From CAZJBP01 sp964544115 (GTDB lineage Bacteria; Verrucomicrobiota; Kiritimatiellia; UBA8416; JADHWI01): a DNA stretch of 27,201 nt. Shown piece after piece: positions 8,711 to 14,676 of the stretch; the stretch's first letter is position 1, and every line of letters begins with the position of its first letter. The notes beneath the pieces were generated by a model that was not told the DNA's origin, did no database searches, and saw only the letters and a program-made list of their open reading frames with translations. The stretch lies in NCBI GenBank assembly GCA_964544115.1, contig CAZJBP010000022.1:1-27201 (forward strand), in the 5' to 3' direction. A program made the position numbers and the translations under genes.

Positions 8711-9988
8711 ATGACCAAGCTCCTTGTCATCGGCGGGGGCGGCCGCGAACACGCACTGGCCTGGAAACTGGCCGGAGACAGCTGCCGCCCGGAAGTGTTT
8801 TGCGCGCCCGGCAATGCCGGCACGGCGGCCGTGGCGACCAACCTGGACATCGGCGCTGAGGATCTGCCGGCGCTGGTGGAATGGGCGCGTCGCAACCGCC
8901 CCGCCCTCGTCGTGGTGGGTCCCGAAGCCCCTCTTTGCGCGGGTCTGACCGACCGGCTCCAGGCCGAGGGGCTGGCCGTCTTCGGCCCGACCCGCGACGG
9001 GGCCGAGATCGAGGGCAGCAAGGTGTTTTCCAAGGATGTGATGGAGGCGGCGGGCGTGCCGACGGCGGCGGCCCGCACCTTCGAGGCGGCTGGACCCGCC
9101 CTGGCCTACGTCCGCAAGCACGGGCCCCCGGTGGTGGTGAAAGCGGAGGGGTTGGCTGCCGGCAAAGGCGTCGCGGTCTGCCAGACCGTTGCCGAGGCCG
9201 AGGCCGCCGTGCGCCTGACCCTGGTCGACCGGGCGTTTGGCGACGCCGGCCGGCGGGTGATCGTCGAGGACTTTCTCGAGGGCGAGGAGGCGTCGATTCT
9301 GGCGCTGACCGACGGTCAGACCATCGTGCCGCTGGCCGCATCGCAGGACCATAAACGGATTTTCGACGGCGACCGCGGGCCCAACACCGGCGGCATGGGA
9401 GCGTATTCGCCGGCGCCGGTGGTGACCGACGCGCTGTGGCCCGTGATCCGCGAGACGGTCCTGGAGCCCACGATGCGCGAGCTGCGCCGCCGGGGCATCG
9501 TGTACCGCGGCGTGCTGTATGCCGGCCTCATGATCCACAAGGGCGCCCTCCAGGTGCTCGAGTTCAACTGCCGCTTCGGCGACCCCGAAACCCAGGTCGT
9601 GCTGCCGCGGCTGGCGGGCGATCTGCTGCCGGTGCTCCGGGCCTGCGCCACGGGCGGCCTGGCAGAATCCATGCTGGCGTGGAAGCCGCAGGCGTGCGTG
9701 ACCGTCGTGATGGCCTCCGGCGGGTACCCCGGCGATTATGTGAAGGGCAAGGTCATTGAGGGTTTGGATCGCGCTGCTGCACTGCCCGACGTGCAGGTGT
9801 TCCATGCGGGCACGCGCCTGCAGGACGGCCGGGTGGTGACGGCCGGCGGACGCGTCCTGAACGTGACCGCGCTGGGCGGGACGCTGGAGGCGGCCGTGAA
9901 GCGCGCATACGAGGCCGCGGCCCACATCCGGTTTGAGGGCGCACAGTACAGGACCGACATCGCCGCCCGGGCGCTGGCGCGGCGCTGA
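8711..9988 (+). CDS. purD: Phosphoribosylamine-glycine ligase (GAR synthetase)
   Basis: Second step of de novo purine synthesis: ATP-dependent joining of glycine to 5-phosphoribosylamine, in the cytosol. At 425 residues it has normal family length. It opens with the canonical LLVIGGGGREHALAWKL, followed by the ATP-grasp features VVVKAEGLAAGKGV, the HKRIFDGDRGPNTGGMGAY signature and EFNCRFGDPETQ (metal/ATP binding), and a C-terminal domain ending near residue 420. The ATG is the only start compatible with the conserved N-terminus. It has no ribosome-binding site and a -10 box directly upstream. It is first in an operon with purE (22 bp gap), an S41-like gene, tsaC-ptp and rpiB-glyA. The glycine made by GlyA at the end of the operon is its substrate. 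Confidence 0.97.
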   Translation: MTKLLVIGGGGREHALAWKLAGDSCRPEVFCAPGNAGTAAVATNLDIGAEDLPALVEWARRNRPALVVVGPEAPLCAGLTDRLQAEGLAVFGPTRDGAEIEGSKVFSKDVMEAAGVPTAAARTFEAAGPALAYVRKHGPPVVVKAEGLAAGKGVAVCQTVAEAEAAVRLTLVDRAFGDAGRRVIVEDFLEGEEASILALTDGQTIVPLAASQDHKRIFDGDRGPNTGGMGAYSPAPVVTDALWPVIRETVLEPTMRELRRRGIVYRGVLYAGLMIHKGALQVLEFNCRFGDPETQVVLPRLAGDLLPVLRACATGGLAESMLAWKPQACVTVVMASGGYPGDYVKGKVIEGLDRAAALPDVQVFHAGTRLQDGRVVTAGGRVLNVTALGGTLEAAVKRAYEAAAHIRFEGAQYRTDIAARALARR

Positions 9989-10010
9989 ACAACCTGCAGG
10001 AGGGAAAGAC

Positions 10011-10526
10011 ATGAAGAAGATGGTGACTCCGTTGGTGGGTATCGTCATGGGCAGTGATTCGGACTGGCCCGTTGTCAAGGAAGCCGGCCAGGTGCTGGCG
10101 GCGTTCGGCGTGCCGTACGAAGCCCGCGTCATCTCGGCGCACCGCACGCCCGTGACGGCCGCCGACTACGCGGCCGGCGCGGCGCGGCGCGGGCTGCAGA
10201 TCATCATCGCGGCCGCCGGCGGCGCGGCGCACCTCGGCGGCGTGCTGGCCGCGCACACGACACTGCCGGTCATCGGCATTCCCGTCAAGGGCGGCGCGCT
10301 CAACGGCATGGACGCGCTGCTGTCGACGCTGCAAATGCCGGCGGGCATCCCCGTGGCCACGGTGACGCTTGGCAGCGCCGGCCCCGTGAACGCCGGGCTG
10401 CTGGCCGTGCAGATCCTCGCCCTGTCCCGCGCTGACCTGCGGAAGCAGTTGGTCCGCCACAAGCGGGAGCTCCAGAAGAAAGTCGAAAAGGGCGATCGGC
10501 ACGTCCAGGCCGATCTGGCTAAATGA
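10011..10526 (+). CDS. purE: 5-(carboxyamino)imidazole ribonucleotide mutase
   Basis: Purine step converting N5-CAIR to CAIR, working with PurK in class I systems; no purK is in this window. It has 171 residues. The diagnostic parts are VGIVMGSDSDWPVV, VISAHRTP (phosphate and catalytic His), IIAAAGGAAHL, GIPVKGGALNGMDALLS and MPAGIPVATVTLG. The family's usual HLPG is HLGG here, a small change near the active site. Overall length and the A-A-H-L motif indicate class I. The start ATG 10011 has a strong AGGAGGG (9998-10004) six bases upstream, which excludes the earlier in-frame ATG at 9933 inside purD. The C-terminal tail is lysine-rich. The stop codon overlaps the next start (ATGA, 10523-10526). 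Confidence 0.95.
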   Translation: MKKMVTPLVGIVMGSDSDWPVVKEAGQVLAAFGVPYEARVISAHRTPVTAADYAAGAARRGLQIIIAAAGGAAHLGGVLAAHTTLPVIGIPVKGGALNGMDALLSTLQMPAGIPVATVTLGSAGPVNAGLLAVQILALSRADLRKQLVRHKRELQKKVEKGDRHVQADLAK

Positions 10527-11527
10527 ACGTATCTGTCATCGCCCTGCTGATGGTGTGCCTCCTGGCGCTTGCGCCGCAGCGCAGCGTGGCCGGAGGGGCG
10601 GCCGGGCTGGTCGTTCCCGACGAGGTGCTGCGCTGGCTGGAGCGTCGCGGCGTTCCCTTCAACGAGGCCGAACTGCGGCGCGCCGCGGCGGCGGCGATGC
10701 TCAGGGCCGCCGACGCGAGGGCTGAACTGCGGGACGAGGAAGGTGCGCGGTGGTGGTCCACGAACCGATGCATCGCGTGTGCCACGCAGTGGCCGGGTGA
10801 CCTGGCGTACGTGCGGCTCAACGGGTGCTTCGATGCGGATGCGTCCGGGCTCGGTTCGGAGATTCGCTCCGTGACGTCGACCAACAGCCAGGGCCTCATC
10901 ATCGATCTGCGCGGGGCGGGCGGATTTTCGACCCCGGCGATGGCTGCCGTCGGCGGCGTGGTGGTGGGGGAGGGCTCGGATCTCGTTCGGATTCTCCGCG
11001 CGGCCGGGGCGACGACGGAGGTGGTCCGCGCCGCCGGTGCGGCCGCGAGCCCGGTGCCGCCGGTGGTGCTCGTGACCGATGGCGGGACGTGGGGCGCCGC
11101 GGAGGGACTGGCGTGGGGATTGAAGGGCCGTGCGGGCGTGCTGGTGCTGGGCGGGGCGACCTCCGGCGACGGGGCGGCCCGCGAGCGGGCGGAGCTCGGC
11201 GGCGGATATACGGCGGTGGTGGCGACCGGGCGGTATCAGCGCGCCGATGGCGCGGAAGTGCCGTCCGGGGGCATTGTTCCCGACGTTCTCGTGTCCGACG
11301 CGGGCCCGGCGCGCGCCGCGACCGACGGGCCGGGGGAGGCGCCGAACGCGGCTGAGGCCCGGGTGCTGATGCGCCGCATTGGCGGAGACCGCGCCCTGCG
11401 CCGGGCCGCCGACCTGCTGCTGGGGTTGAAGGCCATGAAGGCGGGGGTCGGCGGGGGGGATGCGGATGCGGAGCCCGCGGGCGGAACGAATGGCCCGCCC
11501 GCGCCGGAGACCGGCGGCAAGGAGTAG
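10523..11527 (+). CDS. Exported S41-type (C-terminal processing) protease-like protein lacking the catalytic Ser and Lys
   Basis: A 334-residue exported protein with signal peptide 1-23 (hydrophobic core then SVA|GG). The body matches the S41/tail-specific protease core without a PDZ domain: GLIIDLRGAGG (124-134), VVLVTDGGTWGAAEGLAWG (181-199), VLGGATSGDG (208-217) and SGGIVPDVLVS (248-258). These parallel family patterns 'LILDLR.NPGG', 'V.....SASASE', 'V.G..T.GKG' and 'G..PD..V'. The nucleophile Ser position is Gly191 and the general-base Lys position is Asp216, so peptide-bond hydrolysis is unlikely. The tail from residue about 308 is Gly/Ala/Pro-rich and low in complexity. It is translationally coupled to purE and nine bases before tsaC-ptp; its biological link to purine genes is unclear. 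The S41 assignment rests on motif order and is moderately sure; inactivity is inference. Confidence 0.75.
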   Translation: MNVSVIALLMVCLLALAPQRSVAGGAAGLVVPDEVLRWLERRGVPFNEAELRRAAAAAMLRAADARAELRDEEGARWWSTNRCIACATQWPGDLAYVRLNGCFDADASGLGSEIRSVTSTNSQGLIIDLRGAGGFSTPAMAAVGGVVVGEGSDLVRILRAAGATTEVVRAAGAAASPVPPVVLVTDGGTWGAAEGLAWGLKGRAGVLVLGGATSGDGAARERAELGGGYTAVVATGRYQRADGAEVPSGGIVPDVLVSDAGPARAATDGPGEAPNAAEARVLMRRIGGDRALRRAADLLLGLKAMKAGVGGGDADAEPAGGTNGPPAPETGGKE

Positions 11528-11536
11528 CGAACGCAC

Positions 11537-12673
11537 ATGGCGGCGCGCATCATCAAGATCGGCGACGGCTGCCGGGGCGAAGCGCTGTACGAGGCGCTCG
11601 ACATCCTCGAGCGCGGCGGCCTGGTCGTGATTCCGACCGACACGGTCTACGGGGTCGCGGCGCATGTTGCGCGCACCGACGCCGTGGGCCGGCTCTACCT
11701 GGCCAAGATCCGCGACCCCGACAAGCCGATTCCGCTGCTGGCCGCCAGCCTCGACGCGCTTGAGCGGGCGGGGGCGGCGGTGACGGCCGAGGAGCGGGCG
11801 ATTGCCAGCCGGTTCTGGCCCGGCCCGCTGACGCTGGTTGTTGACCTGGGCGGAGTGGCCGAGGGCGTGCGGGTGCCCGATCACCGTTTCGTGCGGACCC
11901 TGATTCGCGAGTCGGGGGTGCTGCTGCGCGTGACCAGCGCCAATATCAGCGGACAGCCTCCGGTGCGGTCCGCGGCCGAAGCGCTGGCGGGGCTTGGCGA
12001 CTCGGTGGACCTGATTCTCGACGGCGGGCCGTCGCCGGGAGGCGTGGCGAGCACCGTGGCGAGCGTGGGCGGCGGCGTATTGACGATCTATCGCGATGGA
12101 GGGGTAACCCGGGAACAGCTGGAGGGTATGTTGAAACAGATCCGAGAGGGAGGCGCGGGAAGCCGGGTGTCACAGGGCGCAGGAAAGCCCGGGGGGCAGA
12201 CCCCCGTGGTGGTGTTCGTCTGCACGGCCAACATGTGCCGCAGCCCCATGGCCGAGCACCTGTTCCGGCTGGCCTGGGGGCCTGACACCCCCTGTCAGGT
12301 TTTCTCGGCCGGGACCGATGCATCCGACGGCATGCCTGCGACCTTCCAGGCCTCGCGCGCCATGAAAGAGATCGGCGTTGACCTGCGCGAGCACAGCAGC
12401 CAGATGCTGACCCGTGAACTGGTTGACGCCGCCGATCTCATTGTGGTAATGACCGCGAACCACGCGCAGAGGATCGCATGGCGCTTTCCGGACGCGGCCC
12501 CGAAAGTCCGGCTGTTGAAGTCCTTCGTGCCGGGAGTCCCCGGGGAAGAGCAGGAAGTGCCGGATCCCATTGGGTTGTCGGACTGTGTGTATCGCGCGGT
12601 CCGGGATGACATGCGCGCCGCGATGCCGGCCATCGTCGAGCATATCCGGCGCCTGCGTCCGGCGGGGAAGTAG
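11537..12673 (+). CDS. Fusion: L-threonylcarbamoyladenylate synthase (Sua5/YrdC) + low-molecular-weight protein phosphatase
   Basis: Two cytosolic enzymes in one 378-residue chain. Residues 1 to about 200 are a YrdC/Sua5 domain making threonylcarbamoyl-AMP for the t6A37 tRNA modification: GGLVVIPTDTVYGVA, AKIRDPDKPIPLL, RFWPGPLTLV, LLRVTSANISGQPP and GGVASTV. Residues about 222-378 are a low-Mr protein-tyrosine (or -arginine) phosphatase: P-loop CTANMCRS with nucleophile Cys229 and Arg235, and the general-acid motif DPIG near residue 340. A Gly/Ser/Gln-rich linker (about 204-221) joins them. The same frame is open throughout, with no internal stop. The start follows AAGGAG (11519-11524) by 12 bases. 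It lies nine bases after the S41-like gene and 12 bases before rpiB-glyA. The phosphatase substrate is unknown. Confidence 0.93.
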   Translation: MAARIIKIGDGCRGEALYEALDILERGGLVVIPTDTVYGVAAHVARTDAVGRLYLAKIRDPDKPIPLLAASLDALERAGAAVTAEERAIASRFWPGPLTLVVDLGGVAEGVRVPDHRFVRTLIRESGVLLRVTSANISGQPPVRSAAEALAGLGDSVDLILDGGPSPGGVASTVASVGGGVLTIYRDGGVTREQLEGMLKQIREGGAGSRVSQGAGKPGGQTPVVVFVCTANMCRSPMAEHLFRLAWGPDTPCQVFSAGTDASDGMPATFQASRAMKEIGVDLREHSSQMLTRELVDAADLIVVMTANHAQRIAWRFPDAAPKVRLLKSFVPGVPGEEQEVPDPIGLSDCVYRAVRDDMRAAMPAIVEHIRRLRPAGK

Positions 12674-12685
12674 GCGGTTTTGACC

Positions 12686-14371
12686 ATGAGAATTGCCATA
12701 GGCTCCGATCACGGCGGTTACGACCTCAAGGAAACCATCAAGCGTTTTCTGGCGGACAGGGGAGCCGACGTTGCGGATGTGGGGTGCCGGTCGCGTGAGT
12801 CCGTCGACTATCCCGACTTTGCGGCCGAGGTGTGCACCCGGGTGTCCGAAGGCAGCGCCGACGAAGGGGTTCTGGTGTGCACGACCGGCGTGGGCATGTC
12901 CATCGCGGCCAACAAGTATCCCCTCGTGCGAGCCGCCCTGTGCTGCACGCCTCACATGGCCGAGCTGGCGCGCGAGCACAACGACGCCAACGTGCTGGTG
13001 CTGGGCGGCAAACTGCTGTCCGAGCGCGAGGGGCAGGCGATTGTCGACGCGTGGTTCTCGCACCGGTTTTCGGCCGATGCCCGGCACAGGCGCCGCCTCG
13101 GGAAGATCTCTCATGAGGTAAACCGCGCATCGGTCGCCCTGCACGCCCTGATTGAGGGCGACCCCGAGATCTATGCGACGATCCGCGACGAGATGCAGCG
13201 GCAGCAGGAGACCCTGAACCTCATCGCGTCGGAGAATCTCGTGACGCCGGCCGTGCGACAGGCGCAGGGGTCGGTGATGACGAACAAGTACGCCGAGGGC
13301 TATCCCGGCAAGCGCTGGTACAACGGCTGCCAGTTTGTCGACGCCGCCGAGCAGCTTGCCATCGACCGGGCCTGCGCGCTGTTCGGCGCCGAGCGGGCCA
13401 ACGTCCAGCCGCACTGCGGCAGCAGCGCCAATATGGCGGTCTATTTTGCAGCCCTGGAGCCGGGCGACACCGTGCTGGCCATGAGCCTGGCCCACGGAGG
13501 GCACCTGACCCACGGCAACCCGGTGAACTTCTCCGGCCGGTTCTTCAACTTTGTCGGCTATGGCGTGCGACAGGGCGACGAGACCCTCGACTATGACGCG
13601 CTGGCCGTCCAGGCCGCCGAGGTCAAACCCAAGCTCATCGTCGTCGGCGCGAGCGCCTACCCGCGCACGCTGGATTTCTCGCGCTTCCGCGAGATTGCCG
13701 ACGCCGTCGGGGCGAGCCTGATGGTCGACATGGCCCACATCGCCGGCCTCGTGGCCGGCGGCGTGCATCCTTCGCCCGTGCCGTACGCCGAATACGTCAC
13801 CACGACCACGCACAAGACCCTGCGCGGCCCTCGCGGCGGCATGGTGCTGTGCCGCGAGGCGTTTGCAAAGGAGATCGACAAGCAGGTCTTCCCGGGCACG
13901 CAGGGCGGGCCGCTGATGCACACCATCGCCGCCAAGGCCGTCTGTTTCCGCGAGGCCATGCGGCCGGAATTCCGGGGCTACGCCGCGCAGATCGTGGCCA
14001 ACGCCAGGGCCATGGCCGAACGGTTTGTGTCCTCGGGGCTGCGCTTGGTCTCGGGCGGAACCGACAACCACCTCATGCTGGTCGACGTGACCTCGCTGGG
14101 GCTGACCGGCAAGGACGCGGCCACCGCGCTGGACCGGGCCGGCATCATCGTCAATAAGAACTCCATCCCCTTCGACCGGCACAGCCCGTTCGTTACCTCC
14201 GGCATCCGCATCGGGACGCCGACGGTGACCACCCGCGGCATGGGCGTCGAACAGATGCGCACGATCGCCGACCTGATCGTCGACGTGCTCCAGAGTCCGG
14301 CGGACGAGGCGGTGATCCGCCGCACACGCGGGCGGGCGCTGGAGCTGACGGCCTCGTATCCGACTGAGTAG
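12686..14371 (+). CDS. rpiB-glyA: Fusion: ribose-5-phosphate isomerase B + serine hydroxymethyltransferase
   Basis: A 561-residue cytosolic bifunctional protein. Residues 1 to about 145 are RpiB: MRIAIGSDHGGYDLKE, CTTGVGMSIAANK with the family's active-site Cys, HNDANVLVLGGK and a C-terminal HRRRLGKI. It interconverts ribulose-5-P and ribose-5-P. Residues about 160-561 are SHMT: LNLIASENLVTPAV, NKYAEGYPGKRWYNGC, HGGHLTHG, VDMAHIAGLVAGG and TTTTHKTLRGPRGG with PLP-binding Lys377. It makes glycine plus 5,10-methylene-THF from serine. No stop or Shine-Dalgarno-plus-ATG start separates the halves (around 13120-13160). ATG 12686 is preferred to TTG 12680, because RpiB proteins start 'M.IAIGSDH'. 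The pairing gives both PRPP precursor and one-carbon/glycine supply for purines, matching purD/purE upstream. It is last in the operon. I saw no clear intrinsic terminator before the next promoter. Confidence 0.95.
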   Translation: MRIAIGSDHGGYDLKETIKRFLADRGADVADVGCRSRESVDYPDFAAEVCTRVSEGSADEGVLVCTTGVGMSIAANKYPLVRAALCCTPHMAELAREHNDANVLVLGGKLLSEREGQAIVDAWFSHRFSADARHRRRLGKISHEVNRASVALHALIEGDPEIYATIRDEMQRQQETLNLIASENLVTPAVRQAQGSVMTNKYAEGYPGKRWYNGCQFVDAAEQLAIDRACALFGAERANVQPHCGSSANMAVYFAALEPGDTVLAMSLAHGGHLTHGNPVNFSGRFFNFVGYGVRQGDETLDYDALAVQAAEVKPKLIVVGASAYPRTLDFSRFREIADAVGASLMVDMAHIAGLVAGGVHPSPVPYAEYVTTTTHKTLRGPRGGMVLCREAFAKEIDKQVFPGTQGGPLMHTIAAKAVCFREAMRPEFRGYAAQIVANARAMAERFVSSGLRLVSGGTDNHLMLVDVTSLGLTGKDAATALDRAGIIVNKNSIPFDRHSPFVTSGIRIGTPTVTTRGMGVEQMRTIADLIVDVLQSPADEAVIRRTRGRALELTASYPTE

Positions 14372-14396
14372 CGGCGCGTTGCGGGGCTTTTCAGGG

Positions 14397-14426
14397 TTGA
14401 CCCGATCGGGACCCGAGGTGTACGAT
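14397..14426 (+). promoter_or_regulatory. Sigma-70 promoter of the leuA attenuator/leader
   Basis: TTGACC (14397-14402), 18-bp spacer, TACGAT (14421-14426). This is one of the best promoter matches in the window. It starts 25 bp after the glyA stop. The predicted start point (about 14433-14436) falls on or just before the ATG of the leader peptide. Confidence 0.65.
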
Positions 14427-14435
14427 CCCCCGCAG

Positions 14436-14549
14436 ATGAAGGCAATTCGACTCATCGCGGAACTGGCCGGCACGCTGCTACGCGCATTGCGCGGGGAGGG
14501 CCTCCTCCTTGCGGCGCCGGTGTGCGTCGCGGTGAGGGTCCGGCGATAG
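14436..14549 (+). CDS. leuL: Leucine-rich leader peptide of the leuA attenuator
   Basis: A 37-codon ORF (stop TAG 14547-14549) between promoter and terminator, ahead of leuA. It begins MKAIRLIAEL and encodes eight leucines, at residues 6, 10, 14, 15, 18, 23, 24 and 25, plus two Ile and four Val. The run Leu23-24-25 (CTC CTC CTT, 14502-14510) lies in the first arm of the alternative-hairpin set. The tail after it (residues 26-37) is Val/Arg-rich with no leucine. Such peptides act by ribosome stalling rather than as proteins, as in the enterobacterial leu and ilv operons. The ATG has no Shine-Dalgarno sequence and lies 9 bases after the -10 box, so translation would be leaderless or nearly so. 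It is too short for routine gene calling; the call rests on position, Leu content and the downstream terminator together. Confidence 0.75.
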   Translation: MKAIRLIAELAGTLLRALRGEGLLLAAPVCVAVRVRR

Positions 14550-14604
14550 GCGCCGGATCGAATCGACCGAGAGGGACGCCCACCGTGGAAATCACGCGGT
14601 GGGC
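14504..14604 (+). promoter_or_regulatory. Transcription attenuator: mutually exclusive 1:2, 2:3 and 3:4 hairpins before leuA
   Basis: Segment 1 (14504-14513, CCTCCTTGCG) can pair with segment 2 (14528-14537, CGCGGTGAGG), with one mismatch and two G-U pairs. Segment 2 extended (14528-14540) can instead pair with segment 3 (14575-14587) over 11 of 13 positions. That antiterminator covers the whole left arm of the terminator stem (segment 3:4, 14578-14604). A further perfect 6-bp hairpin, CCGGCG/CGCCGG (14540-14545/14551-14556), has the leader stop codon in its loop. Segment 1 contains the Leu23-25 codons. By the known mechanism, a ribosome stalled there when Leu-tRNA is low frees segment 2 to pair with 3. 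A ribosome that reaches the TAG at 14547 covers segment 2 and the terminator forms. Confidence 0.7.
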
Positions 14605-14611
14605 TTTTTTT
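14578..14611 (+). terminator. Intrinsic terminator of the leuA attenuator
   Basis: A ten-pair stem (GCCCACCGTG 14578-14587 with 14595-14604, one G-U pair), a 7-base loop (14588-14594) and seven T residues (14605-14611) followed by G and four more T. It is the only strong rho-independent terminator I found in the window. It lies between the leader peptide and leuA, 66 bp before the leuA ATG, where it would stop leuA transcription unless an alternative structure forms. Confidence 0.88.
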
Positions 14612-14676
14612 GTTTTGAGGCCGCACGGGCGGTGCGGATGACAGCGATGGCTGATGAGCGGGGAGCGAGGTGCAGC

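Noticed and set aside
8648..11884. Two long minus-strand frames (8648-10147 and 10166-11884) opposite purD, purE, the S41-like gene and tsaC
   Set aside because: Shadow frames of real genes; no start signals and no family resemblance.
12170..14626. 818-codon open frame on the minus strand opposite tsaC-ptp and rpiB-glyA
   Set aside because: Composition (Arg/His/Gly/Ala-rich) and complete overlap with two well-identified enzymes mark it as a GC-driven shadow frame.
14599..14676. Earlier in-frame starts of leuA (GTG 14599, ATG 14638, ATG 14647)
   Set aside because: They would place the N-terminus inside the terminator stem or add residues not seen in LeuA; ATG 14677 has a suitable ribosome-binding site.
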